Shown piece after piece: positions 9,879-20,104 of a stretch of 64,000 nt of DNA. This DNA comes from Filobasidium wieringae (Eukaryota; Basidiomycota; Tremellomycetes; Filobasidiales; Filobasidiaceae): positions 1 to 64,000 of the forward strand of contig BCIV01000015.1 in assembly GCA_001600055.1 (NCBI GenBank). Direction: 5' to 3'. The translations under genes and the position numbers were made by a program. The first letter of the stretch is position 1; every line of letters begins with the position of its first letter. Below the pieces are notes generated by a model, which was not told where the DNA came from, did no database searches, and saw only the letters and a program-made list of their open reading frames with translations.

Positions 9879-11658
9879 GTGGATCTGAAGCCTCCTGGCA
9901 TCTCGTTTGCTAGATGGAAAAAGACTCATGACCAGATCAGGCGAAGGTTATCGTTGGGAGGCTCATATCCTATAGGAGGAAGCAGAGCCGCACTCCAGGA
10001 TATTCCAGAGGGTGAGGGCAGGCAGTTGTTTGTACGGATGTACGGAGTCTCACACATGTCATATTTGTCCTTCAGAACCATTCCAGGTGTGTGCAACCTG
10101 TTATTGTGTACACCCTCCAGGAGAGGCGACTCTCAGGCATTCTCCTACGTACCTGCCTCCAGCTCCAGAAATATTACAGAGGTATCTTTGGTGGAAGGAG
10201 TTCACTCCAGAGCAACGCCTTCCGTATCTGAACTTCTTCTCGAGGTCAGCCCAGGCTGCGAAATGGGACGAGCTGTATTATGGTTGGAAGAGTACATCAG
10301 TGCGCACAGAGCAGATCTACCTGGACCATCCGGAATTGGTTGTGTCGCAGATTCAGCCTGTGTTGCCCGCTGTGGAGGAGACACAGCGGTTGGCAGACGA
10401 TCGGGAGGAAACACAGCGGTTGGCAGATGACCGGGAGGCCTTTGAGAAGGCGAAGAAGCGATTCGATGAACAGGAAGGGCGGTTGGCAGATGACCGGGAG
10501 GCCTTTGAGAAGGCGAAGAAGCGATTGGTGCATGATCAGGCAGATGTCGACAGGAAAGAGCGGTCGTCTGCGCTGTTTCTACAAAGACTGCAGCAGAGAG
10601 ACATAGAATCTCAGAGCTTGCAAGCCGATCTCTTTAGGAGGGACCGCATGCATGCCACCCTAGACAATCAGCGGCTAGGACGAATAGCTAGAAACGTCGC
10701 TGAGGACAATCGAAAAACGGCTCGAATATCTCATCTCTCAGCTCGGATATCTGATCTCGAACATCAGCAACAACAGCAGCGTGATGGTTTAAAGGAGGAG
10801 CGTGTTGAAGTGACACAACACGTCGCTCAACTTGAGAAGGAGCTTGAGCAGACGTACGAGGACATGGAAGATATCTTGGTGGAGCGTGATGAAACGACAC
10901 AACACGTCGCTCAACTTGAGAAGGAGTTTGTGCGGGTGCGCTATGACATTGCCGAGGTCTCGAGGAAGCGTGATGAAATGGCACATCGGGTCACTCAGCT
11001 GGAGCAGGAGCTTGAGCGAGTGCGCCATGACACTCAGCTTGAGCAGGCGCGCGAGGACATTGCTAAATTGGCAGAGCAGAACGAACAGCAGCGCAAGGAG
11101 ACTGCTAGTTTAGAAATGGATATTGCTAGGTTAGAAAAGGAGCTACAAAACGAGCGTGATCAGCGGGATGAGCGAGGCAACGTGATCTTGGGTTTGGAAA
11201 AGGAGCGTGATATACAATTTTTGACTGTTTGACCAGGATGTTGGCGGTTTTGGACAAGGGAGGGTACCAGGTCAGTCAGGTCAGTCCTCATTCGCGTGAT
11301 CTTGAAACGTATCAGAAGACTGATTCACCATCCCAACGACCTCGCTTAGATTTCAGACGCTACCGATGATGGCGAAAGCGATCTTACAGCAATGTTGGGG
11401 ATACAACAAATGTTGCACTCGTCTTCTTCACCTTCTCCATCTGAACATCTCTTGCTATCTAAATTGTTTATCAAGGCTATAGAAGAACCACCTTCACCTT
11501 TGGTAGCACCTTACCGTCACCATCTGGTTCTCTTGGCTCATGGTCACATACAGAGAGTTGACCCTGAAAATGCAGAATGTTTAAAGGCTGGGTTTCAATT
11601 ACTGCTTGCGATCCAGTCCAGCAATACCTCTTTTCTGCAAGATATCAATATGTCATGA
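9879..11658 (+). CDS. Repeat-containing coiled-coil protein (5' end and one junction unresolved)
   Basis: The main frame, 10076-11230, encodes a Cys-containing head (VCATCYCVHPPG), a Trp/Tyr-rich segment around LYLNFF-like sequence, and then a long Glu/Arg/Gln coiled coil. The coil contains direct repeats: LADDRE twice or three times, a REAFEKAKKR copy pair, and three rounds of TQHVAQLEKE about 37 residues apart. An intron at 10012-10075 (GTGAGG...TTCAG) fits the phase and joins to an upstream frame from 9879, but no ATG is present there, so the true first exon is unknown. At the 3' end the frame closes at 11230, yet coding-like sequence resumes and continues to 11658. Either two introns (about 11182-11235 and 11273-11354) or a one-base indel in the T run near 11218-11222 explains it. 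Function unknown. Confidence 0.6.
10378..10530 (+). repeat. Imperfect tandem repeats within the coiled-coil gene
   Basis: The word GCGGTTGGCAGA recurs at about 10386, 10422 and 10488. The latter two copies extend through about 40 nearly identical bases encoding LADDREAFEKAKKR. The near-identity at DNA level implies recent duplication within the coil. Confidence 0.75.
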
Positions 11659-13035
11659 GCTAGCGACTCTCTCTCACAAACGCACGACCCGATCCATCAA
11701 TTCGATATACGTTTTCGCCGACGGTTCAGCCGCAGACCCTTGTCCTTTGACAAAACGAAGCACCGTAGCAGGGTACGGGGTATGTTACGGTCCGACCAGA
11801 ACCCAGAGACTGTACGGGAAGTTGGATTCCGGACCATTCGATTCCTCCCGTGCGGAACTTCGAGGATTGCTGGCCGCTTTGGAGGCGAGGAATTGGTCTT
11901 CCGAAGGATCCACCTGGGTTGGGACCCTAGGTGATGCCCAATCGATCTATTCCACAGCGAGTATCATCGAATCTCTCGAACTGAATGGTTATCGGAGATC
12001 CGCACAGTCCCGTTCGAAATGGAGGAAGAGGAACTTCAAAGCGGGTATTGTTGGAGGTGAAGAGTTGATGAGCGACTTGGACTTATGGCTCAAGGTTTCC
12101 GCTCGGATTAGGATGTTGGAGAAAAGAGGGACGAGAGTCATGTTCGGCTGGATACCAAGGAGATTCAATGAGGAGGCGGATCGGTTGGCCTGTCAAGGCA
12201 GGGTGAGCTTTTACTTTATCAGCTCGAATCTGGGCCGCTTTTCTGATCGTTGGTCATACAGAACTTGAGCAAGATCGCATTGAAAAGGCAGCAACAACAA
12301 CGACACAATCAATCAAGACGTATCCCCGCCCTCTCTTGCGCAAGAGATTCCAAAAGATCCTACAAACATTCCCGCCATACAGCCATCAACGATACAATTA
12401 GACCGTATTCCCCTACCCCAGGCTTGATTGCTGCTCCACACGATCGCCGAGTGAGAACACGACCTTCCATTCGACGACCTCACCCGCTCCGTCCAACATA
12501 CTCTAATCGGATGATTCCCAATCGGAAAAGGGAAGCGGACGACGAGAGCCGATCGATCGTCTCTGGTCATAGTCTGAGGTCTACAGCACGAGTTCCGATG
12601 AGATACAGCTCCAGACGGGACGCGAGCAACACCCTTCGACTACAATCTAAACTCAGGCTGGAGGTGGGGATGAAAGATAATATGGAAGTGCTGCAAGTGA
12701 TCGTCCTGGACGACTCTGCGGAACAGGAAGTCGTTACCGAAATCAACAGGACATTCGAAGTGCTTCAGCGCAAGCTTTCGGAGATATTAGCAGTACCGGA
12801 AGTTCCCCAGATACCTTCTGCCTCCGACCTGCAGGTAGAATCACTGATCGCTCAGTTGGACCAGCTCGATCCGAATCTCGGGGAAGATAAAGATCCTGCC
12901 GCTTGGATCGATGAAGATTCGCCTCTCGAGCATCCCGCGGTCAAAATCAAAAAGGTCGTACGGGTGAAACAGAAAAAGGTCGCTCCTGACGTTCTGTATG
13001 CTGGTGTGCCTTTGGAAGATCAACCCGTTGCTTGA
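11606..13035 (+). CDS. RNase H-fold protein with a basic/disordered C-terminal extension
   Basis: The first exon encodes a type-1 RNase H-like domain: YVFADGSAAD (first catalytic Asp), SSRAELRGLLAALE (catalytic Glu), GTLGDAQSIYS (second Asp) and FNEEADRLACQG (fourth acidic residue). An intron at 12203-12261 (GTGAGC...ATACAG) joins in phase to NLSKIALKRQQQQ, followed by a long basic disordered tail with Arg/Ser stretches, a helix-rich part ending in LIAQLDQLDPN and an end at EDQPVA. Such domains cut RNA in RNA-DNA hybrids or act as RNA-binding remnants of retroelements. No ATG precedes the catalytic domain in this frame, so a 5' exon is missing; it may be the coiled-coil gene just upstream. 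Not a retrotransposon in itself, as no RT or integrase is nearby. Confidence 0.65.
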
Positions 13036-13457
13036 CGAACGAGAGCCGGTTTGCGAGCGAGATTGTTGGCGGGGTGAGAAAGGTTATGGATAGATCGGTA
13101 CCTCCGGTGATACGCCGTATCGGAAGCCTGTCGTTTGTCGTACATCAAACATAGTGTATACTCATGATATCGAGATCTGACCCCTTGAACCCCTTGGGCC
13201 AAACGTTGCATCGGAAAAAAGGAAGAGGTGGAACCCTTTGATGCGATTTTGCTAACTCTAATCTCTTCGCGCTTGACCGACGACGCAGCCGATAACTTGT
13301 CTCTGATATTCTCTGATCTTCCATCGCATCACTTTTTCGCCGTTCACCTGCATAGTCTTCCGGTTTTAGAGAGATCCTATCGAATAGAACCCTGGACAAT
13401 TGAGCAGTGACCGGTTATCCAGTCGCCATAGACAAGGCCAGGTGAACACCATTCGCC
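13036..13457. other. Intergenic spacer
   Basis: About 420 bases upstream of the sugar transporter. One 60-codon open frame (13228-13410) lacks a convincing family or start context, and I treat it as non-coding promoter sequence. Confidence 0.45.
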
Positions 13458-16405
13458 ATGCATCCTTATCATCCACTACCTGCAGGCGAGAACGCTCCAC
13501 GAGAATCGTTTTCCTCGCAGACAATCGAGGATCACGGATCAGAATTAGATCATGAGGGTCGTCCACTAGTCAAGGGAGTACCCCACAAGGTATCACCGGG
13601 CGATGGAGATTCTAGCCTGGACAACCCTCTTGCCGATTACACCCATGCGGAACTCATCGAACTCGGGACTCGATTCGCAAAGGACAAGAAGCTTATGAAC
13701 CTCACATTTGTCAAAAAGGGAAAAAAGGTCAAATTTGGAGGCCGGGAAGTTCTCACGGAGGACGTTTCAGACGATTTTATGGACGATTCCGAACCTACCC
13801 TTGGATTATGGGCTAAAGCGGCTTTACTCGCAAGAGATCCTGCTGCTTTCGAGCATATCGAGGGTCTTACCGATGATGACAGAAGGGTACTCCGACACGA
13901 AGTCCAGCACAGTCAGTATCAATTCAAAGCATGATCATGCGAGGCATTCATCCTTATCGATATCATGTCCTTGTTCCTGTAGAATGGTCACATCCTTGGG
14001 AACTGTACAAAATGGTCGCCATGTCCTCGATGGCAGCGGCAGTATCAGGAGTGAGTAGATACCCTTGATTCCTTCTTAATAGAATTTACTGATGAGGATA
14101 TGATGTTCCAGATGGATGGTAAGCCTCTCTATTGCGTCTTTACCCTTGTTCTTAACTGAAACCAGTCCCTTCACCAGAGAGTGTCATCTCCGGTGCACAA
14201 TTATTTTATCCTCGTCAATTCGGGATCGATTCCGGTACCGGCAGAGACGGCTGGACCGTCGGACTCGTCAACGCTGCCCCATACGTAGGTCGTTTCTGCT
14301 CAACTCTACTCTATCGAATATCGACCTGACATCATTCCCTTTGTCCCATTTCACAGCTCTGCTGTTCCTTAATTGGATGTTGGCTCACTGAACCACTTAA
14401 CAACGCCTTCGGAAGAAGAGGAGCCATCTTTATTTCAGCCGTCATCTGCTGTGTCACCTGTTTTTGGGCAGCGTTCACCGGATCATGGTGGCACCTATTC
14501 ATCGCAAGGTTCTTCTTGGGTCTAGGGATCGGTCCAAAGTCGGGAACAGTGCCTATCTATACCGCCGAGTGTTCTCCTACTCCCATCCGAGTGAGTTCGG
14601 CAACTCAAGCGAGCGGCGAAGTGTTCGAACGAGCTAACGATGATGAATCAGGGCGCCCTTGTGATGATGTGGCAAATGTGGACGGCCTTCGGTATGTCTG
14701 GACAGTTCAACAGTACTATCTACTTGCAGTACTGACCTTGTCCTCGCCCGTAGGTATCATGTTGGGTTATGTTGCGGATCTATCATTCTACAAAATCGCA
14801 GACACCCCTTCCATCGTTGGATTAGTGAGTGACTGATCATCCAAGCTGTGTTACCTTCCACTGAGTCCTATTTTCCCTCAGAACTGGAGGCTGATGCTAG
14901 GAGCAGCAGGGTTTCCTGCTTTTCTCGTCGCGATTCAAGTCTGGTTCTCGCCCGAGAGTCCGCGTTGGCTCATGGCAAAGGGTCGCTATGAAGAAGCTTA
15001 CAGAGCCATGTATAGATTACGAGGGCACGAATTGCTGGCTGCTAGGGATATCTTTTGTGAGCCACACGAGTCGATTCATACAGAAAGCGAGCACTCAAAC
15101 ATATCACAACAGTCATTCATGTAATGCTGCAAGAAGAGGAAGCAGTGGTCGATCAGAGCGGGAATAGATGGTTAGAGCTGTTCACTGTTCCTCGTGTTCG
15201 TCGCGCGACTTTGGCAAGTTCGATCGTGATGTTTGGGTAGGTGACGCTGGTCCGTACATCATATCGTTACAAGCTGATCTTCCACGATGGCAGTCAAAAC
15301 GCGGGAGGTATCGGTGCGGTCGTCTACTATTGCAGTACCATCTTCACGCAAGCCGGATTTTCCGAGACAGCTGCCTTGACTGCATCGTGGGGATTCGGCG
15401 TCACCAATTGGTTGTTTGCACTACCTGCCGTATATACCGTGAGTATAGTCAAATCAAGGATTTTCGGCACTCGACCGATACCACAGCTTCTCTTGCAGAT
15501 CGATACGTTTGGTCGTCGGAGCTTATTGTTGTCGACTTTCCCCTTGATGGCTATTTTCCTTTGTGTAGTAAGTACGCAAGCTGAATCTCACCGACCTTCA
15601 CGCTAAATCAAAGCGATATCGTCAGGTTGGTCTTGCGTTCTTTATGAACGAAGCCAACCCTTCGCGTATCTGGGTCATCGCAAGCGGTATCTATGCATAC
15701 GCTATCGTTTACTCCTCTGGATCCGGACCTGTGCCATTTGTACTCAGGTGGGTTTTGTTTCGTGCTATGCTTCGCGTTGTATGCTGACCATCGGAATTCA
15801 TAGCGCCGAGGTTTTCCCTATTGCTCACCGAGAGATTGGAGTAAGCAGGTGTCAATCATTCCACTCATGCCTACTTGCTAACTATGAGCTATCGTTACAG
15901 ATGTCCTGGGCGACCTCAGTATGCTGGGGATTTAACGTGAGTTCGACCCAACAGAAAGACGCCGGGTTCTAGTTCTTAACAGCTATCATTCTGCAGTTCA
16001 TCGTCGCGATCACCTTCCCAAGTCTACTTGATGCCTACAAGCCTCAGGGTGCATTCGGCTGGTATGCCACATGGAATGTTGTGCTGTGGGTGCTCGTCCT
16101 TCTCTTCGTGCCAGGTACGTCGTTCTCCTCGATCGATACAAGATCCCGCTGCATGCTAATAATGGCATTCATGCGGAATCTTAGAAACCAAGGGGCTTTC
16201 ATTAGAAGAACTGGACATGGTCTTCAGTGTTCCTACTAAGAAGCACGCATCTTACTCGCTTAAATCGATACCTTGGTTCATCCGTCGACGCATACTTGGT
16301 CAAGACGTTCATCAAGAGCCGCTCTATGCTTTCAATTCGGTGGAAAGCCGGGCCACGTACGGAGCTAAGAATGAAGGAGGACCGACTGATAGAAGGCGTC
16401 GTTAA
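13458..16405 (+). CDS. MFS sugar transporter with long cytosolic N-terminus
   Basis: A 12-TM sugar porter spread over about a dozen exons. The ATG at 13458 opens an approximately 150-residue hydrophilic head with ADYTHAELIELGTRFAKDKK and EGLTDDDRRVLR, seen in a large fungal transporter subfamily. Exon 1 (13458-13911) splices to HKWSHPWELYKM. A 7-nt micro-exon at 14112-14118 then completes SGMDESVISGAQ, the TM1 motif. Further signatures: EPLNNAFGRRG (loop 2-3), FFLGLGIGPKSGTVPIYTAE, PESPRWLMAKGR, FGQNAGGIGAVVYY (TM7), DTFGRRSLLL and PETKGLSLEELD before a basic tail ending RRRR. Substrate is probably a hexose, polyol or related sugar; I cannot choose. Introns are 50-75 nt and in phase. Confidence 0.93.
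14112..14118 (+). other. 7-nt micro-exon in the sugar transporter
   Basis: Sequence ATGGATG sits between TTCCAG and GTAAGC. Including it yields the conserved SG-MDE-SV reading (Met-Asp plus the first base of the Glu codon) and keeps phase with both flanking exons; skipping it breaks the frame. Confidence 0.8.
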
Positions 16406-16608
16406 AACGCCCCATAGGGGGAAGCATGCTGCATAGAGAGTCTCGACTTGTATTCATAGCATGTAGCCTGTTATCTATCAACCTGTATTTCATACTTTCA
16501 CGTGTTCTTGTGATGAACCATGAGTCATGTCATGTTTCAGCGGTTCAACTTTCTGAAATGTTGACAACTGCACTATAGATTTGGTCATATGCATACCTAG
16601 CTCCCTAT
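16406..16608. other. Short intergenic spacer
   Basis: About 200 AT-richer bases between the transporter stop and the upstream ATG of the CCA-adding enzyme; promoter by position. Confidence 0.4.
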
Positions 16609-18936
16609 ATGAAGCCTCCGAAAGGCTCTGTTTTCTCTCGTTTGCGAATCCTCAGTAGATCTATCTTGAAAGGCCACCTTAAAAGCGACATGTCGACCGC
16701 AACAACAGCCAATCCAACTCAGACTTCTGGATTCAGGCCGTCCTTGAAACCTCAGGGGATCCAGCCTACTGCCGTGGAAGAGACGTTCTTTGGCCACTTG
16801 AACGATTTTGTCAGAGAGGGTAGGCTCCGGGTGGAGCCAGAAATTCCAGCGACGGAATGTAGAATAGCAGGGGGATGGGTTAGAGACAAGGTTTGTGTCA
16901 GATACTCCTTTTCTTGTTGAATTCTCAAGTTGACTGGTGATCGTTGATCAGCTGCTTGGTCTGCCATCTCATGATCTGGATGTCACATTGTCTTCATGCG
17001 CTGGATACCCATTCGCTCAAGCCTTCGTCAACTATCTTAAAACCGTTCCTTCAGCCTCAGAGATCGAAATCAAGTCGATTGGCAAAGTCTCGGCGAACCC
17101 AGATCAAAGCAAACATCTGGAAACAGCTACGACGACCATTCTAGGGCTAGAATGCGATTTCGTACAGCTTCGGAGCGAGGTCTATGCGGACGGAAGCAGG
17201 ATACCTAGTGAAGTGGTAAGGCAGTTGCCTAAACAACCCTTGTTCCGAAGCTTATGCTCATACTAACAATTTCAGCGTATTGGAACCGCACTAGAAGATG
17301 CGGAGAGGAGAGATATCACCATCAACACCTTGTTCTACAATGTGCACACACGATCTGTAGAGGACTGGACAGGAAAAGTCAGACTTCACTTTTCCGTTTG
17401 TATCAACGTCAGGCTGACACATTCCTCCATATACTAGGGCTTGACGGACATGGCAGCGCATCTGATCAGAACGCCTCTGCCTCCTTTGCAAACATTCCAG
17501 GATGATCCACTACGAATCTTGCGATGCTTGAGGTTTGCCAGCCGATTCGGCTATGCCTTGGACGCAGATCTGGTGGCATGCCTATCGGACGAAAGCATCT
17601 TGGTGCGTCCAGCTGCAAATCCGTTTGATCGACCAAGTCTGACCTGTCTGGAGAAATTGCAGGAAGCTCTAAGAACTCGTATATCCCGAGAACGAGTGGG
17701 CATAGAAGTAGAAAAGATGCTGAAAGGTATGCCGGATCTGGCCTCTTCATCCTGACCCATATGCTCATCGCTCATCATCTTTTTTCGGGCGACACAGGAC
17801 CGAATCCTCTTCTAGCTGTTCAACTGATGACTACCCTGAACTTATACCCGCACATCTTCATCATTCCTTCCGCCATATCCACAATACCCTCAAACGATTT
17901 CTTCCCCGCTCCTCATTCGGCACGGGACGCTCTTGTGGGAGGGCAGATCTTGGAATCTTTCCTTTCTGGCGGTCTTAGGCCTTACGTCCATCCCAGTCTC
18001 TTTGCAAAGCTGGGAGGCAAAAGACTATCATTCATGTGGTTGGCCGTTAGCTTGTTACCTTATCGCGGTGGGGTATTGAAGGAGCGGAAAAGGGACATTT
18101 CCATGGCAGAGGTCGTCATACGGGACGGTATCAAGGTAAGCTTGAGTCGTCAATGATTTCATAGAGTCAGGCTGAGGTTTTCAGGTCATTCTTCAGCTTG
18201 GGAACGCAGAGAAAGAAACTGTTGCTAGGTACTACCAAGCACAGGAAAAACTTTCGCGACCCTCTTACGACCAGCATGAGGCCGAGCGGCTGCGTTCCGG
18301 ACTAGGTACGTCGATCTGTATATCGTCAATACTTTTTGCTCTGCTGATTGGACGTACCTTGTCTAGGCCTAATCCTTCGCGAGCCATACATCAACGACTC
18401 CTTGACGGATACCGCATGGACGAACTCGGTCTTGTTTTCTATGCTCGTAGATCTACTACCATACGTTCAAGTAGATCATATAGAACCTAGTAAGTGGAAT
18501 CTGACCGCGCCGCAACTCGGAACCGCGCTGACCGCTGGATCAGATGAAGAAGTGCTAGCGATCATGAAGCAGTACTACGAATTTACCGCCAAGGTGGACG
18601 AACTCAGACTAGGAAGTGCTATAGAGGAGAAGCCCCGGATCGATGTGAGCATAATTGATATATTCATTCGGCATAACTTTCGTCTGATCTGTCTGACATC
18701 TCGTCTCATAGGGCAACGAATTGAATGCCACGTTACAGATGAAACCCTCGCAACTCACAAAATTCCTCATGCATGAAGTCGTTCGGTGGCAACTTGATCA
18801 CCCAGACGGAACCGCCGATCAGTGTAAGGAGTTCATGATTCAAGCCCAATCTGAGGGAAAGCTGCCTACGATGGAAAGCTTAGGACTGATGGCGCCGACC
18901 AGTAAGAAGAGGAAGCAAGCTCAGAGGAACCCTTGA
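16609..18936 (+). CDS. CCA1: tRNA nucleotidyltransferase (CCA-adding enzyme), possible dual start
   Basis: A class II CCA-adding enzyme, which builds the 3' CCA end on tRNAs. Motif A is split by an intron: AGGWVRDK then LLGLPSHDLDVT, with the two catalytic Asps of DxD. Motif B is RRDITINTLFYN, followed by DDPLRILRCLRFASRFG (the D and RF nucleotide-recognition motif region) and the ERVGIEVEKML motif. The end reads APTSKKRKQAQRNP, a nuclear-localisation-like tail. Two in-frame ATGs exist: 16609 adds 27 residues that are Arg/Lys/Ser rich with no acid before SD, typical of a mitochondrial presequence, and 16690 gives the plain form MSTATTANP. This mirrors baker's yeast CCA1, where alternative starts feed mitochondria, cytosol and nucleus. 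About six introns, all GT-AG. Confidence 0.95.
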
Positions 18937-19329
18937 TGGTGCTTATAGGTAGATGCAGATGTAACGAACCCACATGACGACAGTATCCCACGAACCGACT
19001 TCATGATCAGTACTTACTGTTTACTACACCGAAGGGCGGAGATGAGACCCAATTGCATGTCCTTTGGAGCGAAATGACTTCATTTAGCGTTGACGCGACG
19101 CGATCGATCGGGACGTGATTGAGTCTCGATCTGGTATATCGCACCTGTTGTGATCCTCTCACACGTCAGATCGGCGATGGTTATGCGTCATTCCAGTTAG
19201 CGAATGGGTTCCGCCAAAGGTATATATACCAGGCTGCAGGTGGTGTCCCAACTGTAATCCCCGCTTTATCGCAAAACTCACACACCTAGTCCGCAATAAA
19301 CAACCAAACAAACACTCAAACTAAACACC
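18937..19329. other. Promoter-rich intergenic region
   Basis: About 390 bases upstream of a small gene. It contains a perfect TATATATA box (19221-19228), about 100 bases before the start codon, and a 5' UTR rich in CAAACA/CACACC just before the ATG, a pattern common on strongly expressed fungal genes. Confidence 0.55.
19221..19228 (+). promoter_or_regulatory. TATA box of the small acidic-protein gene
   Basis: TATATATA lies 102 bases upstream of the ATG at 19330. This is the clearest core-promoter element in the window and suggests regulated, strong expression. Confidence 0.6.
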
Positions 19330-19637
19330 ATGTCTTCCACTATCCCCGTTACGGACTACTCTGACAAGACCACTGCCAACGTCGCTGCCGACGATGCTAG
19401 GAACGCCGAGTCTGCCGTCTCTGGGAACGTCCCCAAGAGTAAGTTGCTTCATCATTGGTATTGCCATCCACAGCGCTGACGTTAGCTTCTTGTATCCGCT
19501 CATTAGGCGAGGTCGAGGATTTGAAGGATTCTCTTGGAGGTGGAGAGACCGTGGACAACGAGGCTGGTGTTACCACTCGCGGAGTTGAGAACGACGCCTA
19601 CGCTCAGGAGAAGAAGGTTGACAACCTCGACCTCTGA
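19330..19637 (+). CDS. Small acidic hydrophilic protein, 79 residues
   Basis: Two exons, 19330-19438 and 19507-19637, joined at K-S-E by a 68-nt intron (GTAAGT...TTAG). The product is 79 residues, rich in Asp, Glu, Ala, Asn and Val, with no Cys or Trp and no signal peptide or membrane segment, so it is probably disordered and cytosolic. Motifs such as NVAADDARNAESAV and GGGETVDNEAG do not match a family I know. The TATA box and the CA-rich leader suggest abundant expression. It could belong to the small hydrophilic stress proteins of fungi, but that is only inferred from composition. Confidence 0.75.
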
Positions 19638-20104
19638 AGAACCCGTGCTACACGGAGCATGTGATCATGAGGGGGAGACAGCCGATGGACTATAATTGTA
19701 TTCTTCAAACAACTGTACAAACGAAAGCAACCAGTGATAATGATACAATGATACAACCTCGTTACAATTCACTTCTTCACTTTCATGCCTTTCTACTCCC
19801 TACTCCGTCATAATCCAGCCTGTGCAGTATGTGCAGCGAGATGCTTTGCGTCGCCTATGTTGTTGCGTTGTTGTCACGCTCCCTGTAAGCTATACAGATA
19901 TACATGCGATAGTGGCTATCAGCGTCGTTCGGAATTGTCGGGCATGTCGCTGTATAGCAAGACCGAGACCGGAAGCATATCTCAAGGATATACGCGACGC
20001 CCGTGAACGACGACCATTTGATCGACCGTAACTTCAAGTCCATGAGTTCATGACTGGATGACTGGCAACACAACGGCTCAGGCTTGCCGAATTGAATATA
20101 CATC
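19638..20104. other. Intergenic spacer
   Basis: About 470 bases between the small acidic-protein gene and the CLPTM1 gene. It likely includes the former's 3' UTR (AT-rich to about 19770) and the latter's promoter. No gene seen. Confidence 0.45.

Noticed and set aside
11606..12268. RNase H domain as evidence of a retrotransposon
   Set aside because: No reverse transcriptase, integrase or long terminal repeats are seen nearby; the domain has a host-like intron and C-terminal extension.
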